From CBDHDN01 sp965261585 (GTDB lineage: Bacteria > Pseudomonadota > Alphaproteobacteria > UBA6615): a DNA stretch of 64,000 nt. Under the pieces are notes generated by a model that did no database searches, was not told where the DNA came from, and saw only the letters and a list, made by a program, of their open reading frames with translations. Positions 1 through 8,987 of the stretch are shown one piece after another; position 1 is the stretch's first letter, and the number at the start of each line of letters is the position of its first letter. Location: the NCBI GenBank assembly GCA_965261585.1, contig CBDHDN010000055.1, positions 62,001 through 126,000 on the forward strand, in the 5' to 3' direction. A program made the position numbers and the translations under genes.

Positions 1-434
1 ATCGCCGCCGCGTCGTGGCCGATCTTGTGATAGCGCGACGGCGCCCCCGACGGCGCGTGCTCCAGCCGGTTCAGCGTCGACTTGCCGGCGAGCGGCGCGC
101 AGTCCGCCCGCCGCGCCTCGAGCTTGCCGGCGAGCACCGCCATCACCGGATCATGGCGCAGCTCGTCGTGGTCGATCAGGTCCTCGTAACCCAGCGCCAG
201 GGCGAACACACGTTGGCCGACCAGCGTCGCGACGCTGTGCTCCGTCAACGCCGGATCGCGGCCGTCCTGGAAACATCGCGCAAACCCCGCGACCAGGCCA
301 ATCGCCCGCTCCGTGGCCCCCAGCAAAAGCGCGCCGCCGTTCGACGTCACCGCACCGCCGTCAAACGCTGCCTCAACGCGCCGGCTCTCAACGCGTGCAA
401 ATCCGAACAGATCCGAGATACACTCTGTTGGCAT
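1..434 (-). CDS. IS1380-family transposase, N-terminal part (runs off the window)
   Basis: Read on the minus strand from an ATG at 434, preceded by GGAG, the product begins MPTECISDLFGFARVE and continues with FDGGAVTSNGGALLLGATE and GKSTLNRLE, the typical N-terminal half of IS1380-type DDE transposases. The frame is open to the window edge, so about the first 144 residues are seen. The element's end lies near 515-533, where the minus strand reads CCTAGCCCGGATTTCTCAC, a sequence typical of IS1380 ends. It abuts the serC remnant in mid-codon context, so the element has inserted into that gene. Catalytic residues lie outside the window, so activity cannot be judged. Confidence 0.85.
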   Translation of the reverse strand, partial: MPTECISDLFGFARVESRRVEAAFDGGAVTSNGGALLLGATERAIGLVAGFARCFQDGRDPALTEHSVATLVGQRVFALALGYEDLIDHDELRHDPVMAVLAGKLEARRADCAPLAGKSTLNRLEHAPSGAPSRYHKIGHDAAA

Positions 435-533
435 CGGGGAGATCCTCCGTCTCAGCTTAAGTTCTTGTTGCAACAATCACTTTCGCTGATTCGGGGCCCC
501 GATGCACTACTCCGTGTGAGAAATCCGGGCTAG

Positions 534-1594
534 GCCGGTCGCATCGGGCCGCCGCGGCGAAGGCCAAGATCGCCGCGGTGATCGAGCGCAGCCGCGGCTT
601 GCTCGGCATCCCCGACGACTACCGTCTGGCGGTCGTGCCGGCGTCGGACACCGGCGCCGTCGAGATGGCGCTGTGGTCGCTGCTCGGCCCACGCGGCGTT
701 GAGATCCTGGTATGGGACAGCTTCGGCGAAGACTGGGCCGGCGACGTCGTCGACCAGCTGCGGCTCGACGACGTCCAGGTGTGCCGGGCCGACTATGGGG
801 CGCTGCCCGATCTGGGGCGTGTCGACTGGGCGCGCGACGTCGTATTCGCCTGGAACGGCACGACGTCGGGCGTGCGCCCGCCCCATGGCGACTGGATCGC
901 CGCCGACCGGGCCGGACTGGCGATCTGAGATGCGACGTCGGCCGTGTTCGCCATGGCGCTGCCGTGGCCGAAGCTGGATGTCGTCACATGGTCATGGCAG
1001 AAGGTGCTCGGCGGCGAGGCCCAGCACGGCATGCTGGCGCTGAGCCCGCGCGCCGTCGCGCGGATCGAGACCTACACGCCGCCGTGGCCGCTGCCGAAGA
1101 TCTTCCGCATGACCAAGGGCGGCCGCCTGAACGCCGGCTTGTTTCGCGGTGAGACCATCAATACGCCGTCGATGTTGTGCGTCGAGGACCAGCTCGACGC
1201 GCTGGGCTGGGCTGGCGACACCGGCGGTGTCGCGGCGGTGATCGCGCGGAGCGAAGACAACCTGCAGGCGATCGCGGACTGGGTCGACAGGACCGCGTGG
1301 ATCGACTTCCTGGCGCGCGATCCGGCGACCCGATCCTGCACGAGCGTCTGCCTCAGTATTGCCGATCCGTGGTTCGCCGGTCTGGCCGACGGTGATCAGC
1401 GCGGCCTGGTGAAGATCATGAGTGACCGGCTGGCCGAGGCAGGCGTCGCCTACGACGTCAACGGCTATCGTGACGCACCGCCGGGATTGCGTGTCTGGGC
1501 CGGTGCCACGGTCGAGAGACGCGACATCGAGGCGCTGTTGCCTTGGCTCGACTGGGCCTACGCCCTCGCCAAGGCCCAGCACGGGCAGCGCTAG
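534..1594 (+). pseudogene. serC: Phosphoserine aminotransferase (SerC), truncated by IS1380 and with an in-frame stop
   Basis: A class V PLP-dependent aminotransferase of the phosphoserine transaminase type, which makes phosphoserine in serine biosynthesis. Reading starts at the IS1380 boundary with GRSHRAAAAKAK, so roughly the first 50-60 residues of a full SerC are missing. The PLP-lysine region VVTWSWQKVLGGEAQHGM and the downstream GETINTPSMLCVEDQLDAL block are intact. A TGA at 926-928 interrupts the same frame, where the family usually has ICDATSA (Cys TGC to TGA). The stop codon at 1592-1594 is made of the TA target of the following IS630 element plus its first base. The gene is almost certainly dead. 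Whether another serC exists in the genome is not visible. Confidence 0.88.
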
Positions 1595-2640
1595 AGCGGG
1601 TCCGGCATAGACAGAATCAAAAAGGGGATTCCCAAGGGTCGCAAAAAGTGATTCAAGCTATGAGCTGGGTTAAAGGAGGCCAGCCATGGATGACAGGACC
1701 TTATTCGGAAGATCTTCGTGAACGAGTTGTTCGAGTTGTTGAATCGGGGACCTCTCGCAATGCGGCGGCGAAGCAATTTGATGTGAGCATCAGCTTTGTT
1801 GTGAAGCTGATGCAGCGTTGGAAGCAGCGGGGCACGATCAAAGCCGACAAATACGGTGGCTGGAAGAAATCGAAACTGGCTCCCCATGGCGATCGCATTC
1901 GGGCTCTGGTGATGGAGAATTGCGACATCACCATTGACGAGCTTTGCGTCTTGCTGGCCGCCGAGGGGATCGAGGCGAAGCGCTCGACGCTTGGCGACTT
2001 TCTTCTGGCTCAGGGGCTGAGTCGCAAAAAAAGACAGCCCACGCCGCCGAGCAGGAGCGCCCTGACGTCGCGGCGGCGCGAGCCACTTGGCGCAACGAGC
2101 AACCTGGGCTGATTGCCGAACGGCTGGTCTTTCTCGACGAGACCTGGGCGCGGACGAACATGGCCCGGCGTTATGGCCGGGCACCGCGCGGCGAACGGGT
2201 GGTGGCGGCCATTCCCCATGGCCACTGGAAGACAACCACGTTCATTGCCGCCCTGCGTCACGACCGGATCACCGCGCCCTGCGTTTTCGATGGCCCGATC
2301 AACGGCGCAAGCTTCCTTGCCTGGGTCCAGCAAGCCCTGGTCCCGACCCTGTCCGCGGGCGACATCGTCATCATGGACAACCTCTCCTCCCACAAGGTCG
2401 CCGGCGTACACGAGGCCATTGAGGCGGTCGGCGCAACCCCGCTCTACCTGCCGCCCTACAGCCCCGATCTCAATCCCATCGAACAGGTCTTCGCCAAGCT
2501 CAAAGCCATTCTCCGCAAGGTCGGCGCCAGAACCGTCGATGACCTCTGGCGGGCAATTGGAAACGCCCTCGATGAATTCTCAACCGAATGCAGAAACTAC
2601 CTCGTCAATGCAGGATATTCCGTCTAAGCCGGATGTGCTC
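1594..2640 (+). mobile_element. IS630-family element, copy 1
   Basis: An element of 1047 bp flanked by TA (1592-1593 and 2641-2642), as expected for IS630/Tc1-mariner elements. The ends are GAGCGGGTCCGGCATAGAC and, on the other side, a sequence ending TAAGCCGGATGTGCTC, imperfect inverted repeats of each other. It is nearly identical to copies at 26338-27387 and 47208-48257 but lacks one codon (TCC) near the 3' end of orfB. The pre-insertion site reads CTAG, forming the serC stop codon. Confidence 0.93.
1690..2627 (+). CDS. IS630-family transposase, two frames joined by -1 frameshifting (copy 1)
   Basis: The ATG at 1690 follows AAAGGAGG at a good distance and opens a helix-turn-helix domain (MTGPYSEDLRERVV, NAAAKQFDVSISFVVKLM). 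That frame stops at 2112. An A7 run at 2026-2032 lets ribosomes slip back one base into the second frame, which carries the DDE domain: LVFLDETWA (first Asp), IVIMDNLSSHK (second Asp) and SPDLNPIEQVFAKLK (Glu). The layout is the usual orfA/orfB programmed frameshift of IS630 elements. This copy has Gly in place of Arg at residue 3 and lacks one Pro near the C-terminus relative to copies 2 and 3. It may still be active. Confidence 0.88.
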
Positions 2641-2716
2641 TAGGCAATTGAATCATAACGCATATTGGGAGTTCGGCGGTGCCTTTCGTGAATCTTCCAG
2701 GCTAGGGGACGCCAAT

Positions 2717-4167
2717 GGGGATGTCCCGGGCTCTGTTGAAAAGCTGAAGTAGGCGTCGTCCGCCTGGAGCCGCTAGGCTCTGGGTGCTGATTCCATCAAG
2801 GAGAACGACGCCATGACCAAGACTACACGCAACGACCGTTCCTCGGAACCATCCTGTCGGCTCTTGCCATCGATGCCGGAGGCCTTCGACGATCTGCGCA
2901 TGAGCGTCGATCGCTTCTGCCTTTTGGCGGGCCTCGAGTCTTTGAACGAGATGATGTCGGCGGACGCGGAAGCCTTGTGCGGTTCGCGCCACGCCCGCTC
3001 GGGCGAGCGCAAGGGCCATCGATGGGGCACGACCCGGAGCGAGATCGCCTACCACGGCGGCAAAGTGAAGGTCGAGCGCCCTCGGGTGCGGGACTTCGCG
3101 GGTCGGGAGATGAGCCTGCCGAGTTGGGAGCTGCTGTCGGAACCCGAACTCTTGCAAGCCTGGGCGATGAATCTGATGGTGATCAACGTCTCGACCCGCA
3201 AGTATGCCCGCGCGGTGCGCCCGCCGGACGATGCGGGCGGCGATCTGCCGGCGGCATCGGGTGACGCAACCTCGAAGTCGGCGGTCTCGCGCCGTTTCGT
3301 GGCGTTGACGCGAAGCAAGCTGAAGGCCTGGCTGGCGAGCCCGCTCGACGATCTCGATCTCGTGGTGCTCCAGATCGACGGGCTCCATGTCGGCGATCAC
3401 CTGATGGTGGCGGCGATCGGCATCGACACCGGCGGCGCGAAGCACGTGCTGGGCCTGGCCGAGGGCGCGACGGAGAACGCGGCCACGGTGCAAGCCATGC
3501 TCGACAACCTGATCGAGCGCGGTCTCGATCCCGAACGGCCTCGGCTCTACATCGTCGACGGCGCCAAGGCGCTCTCGAAGGCGATCCGGCGGACCTTCGG
3601 GCGGGCGGCGGCCCTCCAGCGCTGCCAGGTGCACAAGGGGCGCAACATCACGGACCGGCTGGACGAGAGCCTCCATGCCGGCGTCAGGAAGGTCTTGCGG
3701 CAGGCCTGGCAGCAGGACGACGCGGCCAAGGCCGAACGGCTCTTGCGCAACCTCGCCCGCCGTCTGGAGCATGACGCACCCGGCGTCTCGGGCTCGATCC
3801 TGGAGGGCCTGGACGAGATCCTGACGGTGATCCGGCTCGGCCTCCCGCCGCAACTTCGACGCTCGCTGGCTTGCACCAACGCCATCGAGAACGCGATCGG
3901 CACCGTCCGGACGGTGCAGCGGAACGTCAAGCGCTGGCGCAACGCCGAGATGGCGCTGCGTTGGACCGCCGCCGGCCTCTTGGAGGCGCAAAAGACCTTC
4001 CGCCGCCTCAAGGCCTACCGCCAGCTCCCCATCCTCGACGCCGCCCTGCGGGAGGCGGTGAGAAAGGCCGGAGCAAAGTCCGTCATTGAAGACATCGAGG
4101 TGGCCGCGTAGCCTCTCGATCAGAAGATGCCTATCTCGCACTTTTCAACATTGGGTGGGACATCGCC
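2717..4167 (+). mobile_element. IS256-family insertion sequence, complete
   Basis: The outer ends share GATGTCCC, then TGTTGAAAAG after a six-base gap, then TAGGC, in inverted orientation (left from 2717, right to 4167). An 8-bp direct repeat ACGCCAAT flanks the element at 2709-2716 and 4168-4175, matching the 8-9 bp duplications made by IS256 elements. The insertion lies between IS630 copy 1 and an integrase remnant and breaks no recognisable gene. Intact ends and a clear target duplication argue that it arrived recently. Confidence 0.9.
2813..4111 (+). CDS. IS256-family (mutator-type) transposase
   Basis: A 432-residue transposase, a normal length for the family. The catalytic triad is visible: Asp in VVLQIDGLHVGDH, Asp in LYIVDGAKAL and Glu in CTNAIENAIGTVR. 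The CQVHKGRNI motif that precedes the third acidic residue is also present. The ATG at 2813 follows GGAGAACGACGCC, a plausible ribosome binding site. The single open frame between intact inverted repeats suggests the element is functional. Confidence 0.93.
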   Translation: MTKTTRNDRSSEPSCRLLPSMPEAFDDLRMSVDRFCLLAGLESLNEMMSADAEALCGSRHARSGERKGHRWGTTRSEIAYHGGKVKVERPRVRDFAGREMSLPSWELLSEPELLQAWAMNLMVINVSTRKYARAVRPPDDAGGDLPAASGDATSKSAVSRRFVALTRSKLKAWLASPLDDLDLVVLQIDGLHVGDHLMVAAIGIDTGGAKHVLGLAEGATENAATVQAMLDNLIERGLDPERPRLYIVDGAKALSKAIRRTFGRAAALQRCQVHKGRNITDRLDESLHAGVRKVLRQAWQQDDAAKAERLLRNLARRLEHDAPGVSGSILEGLDEILTVIRLGLPPQLRRSLACTNAIENAIGTVRTVQRNVKRWRNAEMALRWTAAGLLEAQKTFRRLKAYRQLPILDAALREAVRKAGAKSVIEDIEVAA

Positions 4168-4220
4168 ACGCCAATGGTTCCAATGACTTACAGCTCTTCG
4201 GCACATCGCGTTAGACTATT

Positions 4221-4680
4221 TTAGACTACCGTTTTAGACTTTCGTTCCCGTTTTTGCCGCGCGGCCTGCGATTCACGGGCGGCAGCCCGGCTCGGGCGCT
4301 CGTAGATTCGCAGGACGTTTGAGCCCGGCCGATGACCCGTAATGAGCTCGGCGCGCCCGCTCCCGGCCAACACCTCGCTCGCACCGGTGCGCCGCAGGTC
4401 ACGGAACTGGAGAGTGGTGGGGAGCCCCGCCAGCGTCTTTTGCTTTCCTGAACCAGCGATTGAAGGCTACCTGTGACACGTAGGGCTGCCCCGTCCCCTC
4501 CGAGATGATGATCTGGATGCCCCGTCGTTGCGTCCTCTTCACGATGCGGAGCGGCAATGACATGGCATTGTTCGCGGTGCTGCCGGATGATGTGCGCATG
4601 CTGTCGTGGAAATACTGGATCGAAGAAATCGATCTTGCGCCGAGAGAATAGGGGCATTTGGGCGCGCCGACACATTCCAC
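4221..4680 (-). pseudogene. Tyrosine recombinase (phage-type integrase), C-terminal remnant with frameshift
   Basis: Two minus-strand frames together encode a broken integrase end. The first reads IIISEGTGQPYVSQVAFNRW and FRKAKDAGG. After a shift near 4435-4445 the second reads LAGLPTTLQFRDLRRTGASE, then ELITGHRPGSNVLRIYERPS, and stops at 4221. The Arg of RDLRRTG, the His of TGHRP and the Tyr of RIYERP match the catalytic C-terminal domain. The N-terminal domain is absent. It is a relic of an integrated element and is not functional. Confidence 0.7.
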
Positions 4681-4711
4681 AAGAACCAGCTGAACGCCAG
4701 ACGTTCCCGGC

Positions 4712-5704
4712 CTAGGGAACGCTGGTCATTTGCTCGTCGACCTCGGCAATCCGGGTGTTCGGCTGACCGCCTGGGTGCGTCGCCGCGTCGACGTGGGGCA
4801 GGTCGGCCAGCTGGTCGATCGTTCCATGCACAAGGTGACCGGCGGCGCCTCGCGTGAGTCGCGTGGGGTCGACCAGGGTGTCCCGCGCATCGAAGTCCGG
4901 CCGCAACAGGTCGCGGCGGGTGCCGATCTCGAAGTCGCGGGGTGCCAGCCAGCGCGACTTGCGGCCGTCGGAGAATTCGAAGCACAGGATGTCGCGCGTG
5001 GCGTAGCCGGCTTCGCCGGTGGCGCGGTGCAGGCCGTTCGTGTCGAGCAGAATGCAGTCGCCCTTGCGGCCGGTGAGTTGCGCGATCGGGAAGCGCCGCT
5101 CGACCCAGGCGTCGGCATAGCGGCTCAGCGGGTAGCTCATCCAGCGCCAGGCACCGCTGTGGGAGCCCACGGCATAGCGCGTCGGCCGGCCCGCGGGCGT
5201 CACGTCGTGCAGCAGGACGAACAGCTTCAGCCGGTGGCCGCACCAGTCGTGATGCCACAGGGCCGGGTTCTTGCGCACGCTCGCAGCTTCCGGGATGCGC
5301 CAGACGACGAGGCGGTCAAACGCGGCGGCGCGCCCCAGATAGGCGCGGACGATGTGCTGCAACGGCGCGTCGTGCAGATATTCCGCCATCGCGGGAGCGG
5401 CGAGAAACGGGTGTCTCAGGTAGAACCGTGACACGCCCGAGAGGCGCGGCTCGCCGGCGCCGAGCAGCGCCTTGATCTCGCACGCCACCGCGTCCACCGT
5501 GCCGAAAAGCGGGCCCAGATTGACGAAGCCGTCATGCCGCAGACGGGCCAGGGGCTCGGCCAGGGCGCCCGCGGTAGGCCGTGGGCCAAGCCGGCCGGCG
5601 CCGTCGAGCAGCCGGACGAGGACGGTGTAGCAGACGCCCCTGAGGAGCGTCTTCCACGATAGCGCCGCCGCTTCCCGCGGCGTGGCCGATACCCCGCGCA
5701 GCAT
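4712..5704 (-). CDS. Phytanoyl-CoA dioxygenase (PhyH)-family Fe(II)/2-oxoglutarate oxygenase
   Basis: A protein of about 330 residues. The HxD iron ligands lie in ALWHHDWCGHRLK (H151, D153) and the distal His in LDTNGLHRATGEAGYATRD (H226), with downstream Arg residues that could bind 2-oxoglutarate. That pattern is characteristic of PhyH-type enzymes, which hydroxylate small molecules, lipids or glycans; the substrate cannot be read from sequence. The ATG at 5704 was chosen; a TTG at 5722 would add six residues. The gene is divergent from a SAM methyltransferase 120 bp away. It could belong to a glycan- or secondary-metabolite-modifying cluster, but that is only inferred from the neighbours. 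Confidence 0.72.
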   Translation of the reverse strand: MLRGVSATPREAAALSWKTLLRGVCYTVLVRLLDGAGRLGPRPTAGALAEPLARLRHDGFVNLGPLFGTVDAVACEIKALLGAGEPRLSGVSRFYLRHPFLAAPAMAEYLHDAPLQHIVRAYLGRAAAFDRLVVWRIPEAASVRKNPALWHHDWCGHRLKLFVLLHDVTPAGRPTRYAVGSHSGAWRWMSYPLSRYADAWVERRFPIAQLTGRKGDCILLDTNGLHRATGEAGYATRDILCFEFSDGRKSRWLAPRDFEIGTRRDLLRPDFDARDTLVDPTRLTRGAAGHLVHGTIDQLADLPHVDAATHPGGQPNTRIAEVDEQMTSVP

Positions 5705-5826
5705 TCCCGAGCGGTACTGCAACGCGGCTTAAGACTTCGTCTATGGGCCGGGGCGGGCGTTCAGGGTTTTGTAACGCCGGTTCAATAGAGCAGCCTGACC
5801 CGGTAAAAGGAGGCGCGGACCGCGCA

Positions 5827-6720
5827 ATGGACTGGGCAGGACAGTTTCAAAGCACCGGCAAGTCGCTGCGGCCGTATCGCCTGCCGGTGGCGGCCGGGCA
5901 CGACCAAGCCGCCATCTTTCGCGGGCGCCAGATACTGTGGTCGGACGAATTAGCGGTCGGCGGCGTCGACCGGCTGCCGCCCGAGGACGCGGTCAGCACG
6001 TTCTACAGGAACGAGTTCCGGCACGTCTTCGGCAAGATGGTCGGCCTGGATAACTACATCGCCAGCCCGTACTACACGGCGCGCAACGGCTCCGCCATCA
6101 AGTGGCTGGCGGACAGCGGCCTCACGGGCGGCGAGAGCTGGCTCGATTTTGGCGCCGGCTACGGCCTGCTGCTGCACCAGCTGGGGACCCTGTTTCCGGC
6201 GATACGGACCTACGCTTACGAGCCCAGCGGCGAGGCCCAGGCGGATCTGGCGCGGGTCGCGAGCGAGGCGTTCACGAGTATCGCCGCGGCGGAGGCACGG
6301 CTGGCCGGGGCCGCCGGCGGGTCGCTCGACGTGATCAGCATGGTTCACGTGCTCGAGCATGCGTGCGCGCCCGAACAGTTGCTGGCGCAACTGAAGCGCT
6401 GGCTGAAGGTGGGCGGCCGGCTGTTGGTCGAAGTGCCCAACGATTGCGAGCGGGTCCTGGCCAGCGATCTGCGGCCCGTCGATTTGCCGCATTTGTGGTT
6501 CTTCTCGCTGGACGGCCTTGAGCGGCTGCTCGAGCGGGCCGGCTTCACAGTCGAGCGCGCAGGCGAGGTCGGCAGCCCGTTGGCCGCGGAGCCGGCCGTG
6601 CCGCGGCTCGTGCGCAAGCTCCGCGCGCGCCTGACGCGCGAGGCCCTGGCGAAGTGGGATCTGGGCTACGGTCGCGCGGGGGCCGATCGAGACGCGATCC
6701 GCGTGCTGGCCAGGTGCTGA
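5827..6720 (+). CDS. Class I SAM-dependent methyltransferase
   Basis: The SAM-binding loop is ESWLDFGAGYGLLLHQLG (around residue 107), followed by the acidic strand-2 end TYAYEPSG and the post-motif ISMVHVLEHACAPEQLLAQL. The later LKVGGRLLVEVPN strand is typical of Methyltransf_11/23 enzymes, including those acting on sugars of surface glycans. The ATG at 5827 is preceded by AAAGGAGG about 12 bases upstream; an upstream in-frame extension to 5743 looks non-coding. The gene sits between a divergent PhyH-type oxygenase and a convergent flippase remnant. The substrate is unknown. Confidence 0.78.
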   Translation: MDWAGQFQSTGKSLRPYRLPVAAGHDQAAIFRGRQILWSDELAVGGVDRLPPEDAVSTFYRNEFRHVFGKMVGLDNYIASPYYTARNGSAIKWLADSGLTGGESWLDFGAGYGLLLHQLGTLFPAIRTYAYEPSGEAQADLARVASEAFTSIAAAEARLAGAAGGSLDVISMVHVLEHACAPEQLLAQLKRWLKVGGRLLVEVPNDCERVLASDLRPVDLPHLWFFSLDGLERLLERAGFTVERAGEVGSPLAAEPAVPRLVRKLRARLTREALAKWDLGYGRAGADRDAIRVLARC

Positions 6721-6735
6721 CGCGCGGCCGCTGCC

Positions 6736-7826
6736 TCAGACCGGCGTGTGGCTGCCCGACGGCAGGCTAGGCGGAGCGCGGGTTCCTGCTGGCGGGGCGG
6801 CGGTTGGGCGCCGTCGCATGCGATAGAGCAACGGCAGGGTCGCGGTCTGAGCTGCCGCCGACGTCGCCATGACGGCGTTCAGCGTCAGCATGTCGAGGGC
6901 GTGGAGGGCGATAAGGATGGCGGCCTTCAGCGCCAGGGCGGCCAGGTTGATGCGCAGGGCCATGCCGGCGAACGTCGCCAGCGCCGGCCTTCGCGTCGCG
7001 TCCGCCTGGTCGTCGCGCAGGCCAATTAGCCTGGGCAGCGCGACGAAGACGAAACTCTGGCCGACTCCGTTGACCATGGTCACGAGGATCAGGGCGATGG
7101 CGAAATAGCCAAGCTGGGTCTCGCCGAACCGCTCGCCGATCAGGATGATGTCCAGGCGCACCAGCGCAAACGCGGCGAGCGACGACAGTACGTTGAGCAG
7201 CCCGACCGGCCAGGTGCGCCGCGCGATCAGGCCGAGCCGCCGCCACGAGACGCCGGCCAACGCGATCGGCCGGCGATACAGGTAGGCAAGGACGGTCAGG
7301 CCGCTGGTGCCGGCCAAGGCGAGCAGAACCCCGCGCAAGTCCACGCCGATGACGACGAGCGCCAACAGCGCCGCCAGCAACAACACGCGCTCCAACGTGA
7401 AATAGCGGTAGTAGGCGGGGAAGTTCAGGCGGCCGCGCTCGCGCGCATCGATCAGCGAGAACTGGGTGCGGAAGAACGCATAGGCGCAATGATCGCCAGC
7501 AGGCCGCGGAATTCCGGCTTCAGCACGTGCAGTGCCATGAACAGGACGCCGGCAACGAAAGCACCGACCGCGATCAGCGTCACGAGCGGCGTCATGAAGC
7601 GCTGGTAGGTGCCGGCGCGCACGGAGATGTTCAGCAACACCTTCGACAGCCCGAAGCCCAGCCCCAGCAACGCAATGTCGACGACGGTCATGAGGTAGCT
7701 CAGCTCGCCGCGCTCCGCGATCGTGATCGAACGGGCGATGACGATGCCGATGATGAACGTCAGCAGGGAATTGACGTAGCGAAAGCGGACCGAGGCGAAG
7801 AAATCGGCGAAACTGAAGCCGCTCAT
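6736..7826 (-). pseudogene. Polysaccharide flippase-like (Wzx/MurJ fold) membrane protein, frameshifted
   Basis: The N-terminal frame begins MSGFSFADFFASVRFRYVNS and has transmembrane segments such as LTFIIGIVIARSITIAERGE. It runs to about 7475, where the reading moves by one base into YAFFRTQFSLIDARERGRLN and continues to 6736. Joined, the product is about 363 residues with roughly ten hydrophobic helices and the ARERGRLN and LVRLDIILIGERFG patterns of oligosaccharide exporters. This is shorter than typical Wzx proteins. A missing base at GCGCC/TATGCG would restore one frame, so either decay or a sequencing indel is possible. The role would be moving lipid-linked glycan across the inner membrane. 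Confidence 0.65.
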
Positions 7827-8073
7827 CTGGACATGGCCTTCTCAAGGCCCCGCACGGCCCGCTCGGATCTCAACGCGGATGCTTCACCTGTTGGCTGGCC
7901 CGGCGCCACGACGCCGCAGCAGCCCGGCAGGGTAAATCCGCGATCGTGTTGGGGTGGTTAACGAAGCGTGACGGGGCGCCGCCCCCGACGGGCCGGCCTC
8001 GTCTTCGTGGCGCTGACCGAGCCGCGTGCGGCGCCGGACGGGGCGCCGCTGCCGCTGCCCATGGCGTGCGGCG

Positions 8074-8976
8074 TTACATCATCCGCCGGATGATCTTGCG
8101 GGTCCGGTCCTTGCTCAGGCCCAGGGGCCGGTGGCTCAAGGCGCCGCCCTCGGCCAGAACGGGCTCCTGCGCCTCGAGCGTCGGTTCGTCGATCTGCAGG
8201 AATAGCCCGGTGTAGATCGTGTCGCCCCACACCAGCGCCTTCTCGCACGCGGCCTTCCAGTCGCCGGTGTCATGCTCCTCGTCCTGCAGACGGCGCACGC
8301 GCGGCTTGAAGAACGGGAAGTCGTTGTCGAGGTTGAACGTGACGCAGGGGCTGAACACGCTGACCAGCGCAAAGCCCTTGTGCTGGATCGCCTGGGCCAT
8401 CAGCCACGTCAGCTGCTTGATGTCGCCGCTGAAGCCACGGGCGACGAAGGTGGCGCCGTTCATGATCGCCGACGTGATCGGATTGAACGGCCGCTCGACG
8501 CTACCGAAGGGCGTGCTCTTGGTCTTCATCTCGAGCGCGCTGGTCGGCGAGACCTGGCCGGTCGTCAGGCCATAGATCTGATTGTCCATGACGATATAGG
8601 TCAAATCGACGTTGCGCCGCGCGGTGTGGGTGAAGTGGTTGCCGCCGATGCCAAAGCCGTCGCCGTCGCCGCCGGTCACAATGACCGTCAGCTCGTGGTT
8701 GGCGAGCTTGGCGCCCGTGGCCACGGCCAGCGACCGGCCGTGCAGGGTATGCATGCCATAGGCATTGAAGTAGCCGGGGAAGTTCGACGAGCAGCCGATG
8801 CCGCTGACGACCAGCATCTCGTGCGGTTGCAGCCCGAGCTCGACGCAGGTGCGCCTGAGGCTGTTCAGCACCCCGAAGTCGCCGCAACCCTTGCACCAGT
8901 CCGGGTCGACCTTGCCCTTGAAATCATCGACGGTCAGGGCGGCCTCGCCGCGTTGATTTTTCTTGACTACCGACAT
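8074..8976 (-). CDS. korB: 2-oxoacid:ferredoxin oxidoreductase, beta subunit
   Basis: A 300-residue thiamine-diphosphate subunit of the 2-oxoglutarate (or related 2-oxoacid) ferredoxin oxidoreductase. The CxxC motif WCKGCGDFGV lies near the N-terminus and the TPP-binding motif GGDGDGFGIGGNH in the middle, followed by NQIYGLTTGQVSPT, all diagnostic of the KorB/OorB group. It starts 11 bp after the korA stop, with an AGGGGG ribosome binding site in the gap, so the two form an operon with alpha first. The enzyme oxidatively decarboxylates a 2-oxoacid to the acyl-CoA and reduces ferredoxin, and can run in reverse. 2-Oxoglutarate is the likeliest substrate but is not proven here. Confidence 0.9.
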   Translation of the reverse strand: MSVVKKNQRGEAALTVDDFKGKVDPDWCKGCGDFGVLNSLRRTCVELGLQPHEMLVVSGIGCSSNFPGYFNAYGMHTLHGRSLAVATGAKLANHELTVIVTGGDGDGFGIGGNHFTHTARRNVDLTYIVMDNQIYGLTTGQVSPTSALEMKTKSTPFGSVERPFNPITSAIMNGATFVARGFSGDIKQLTWLMAQAIQHKGFALVSVFSPCVTFNLDNDFPFFKPRVRRLQDEEHDTGDWKAACEKALVWGDTIYTGLFLQIDEPTLEAQEPVLAEGGALSHRPLGLSKDRTRKIIRRMM

Positions 8977-8987
8977 CTCTCGACCCC

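Noticed and set aside
926..928. TGA in serC as a selenocysteine codon, since the family often has Cys there
   Set aside because: The gene has lost its 5' end to an IS, no selenocysteine insertion structure is evident after the codon, and SerC is not known as a selenoprotein.
4211..4240. Three TTAGACT repeats as iterons or an att core
   Set aside because: The spacing is irregular and part of the run is the coding end of the integrase remnant; no replication gene is near.
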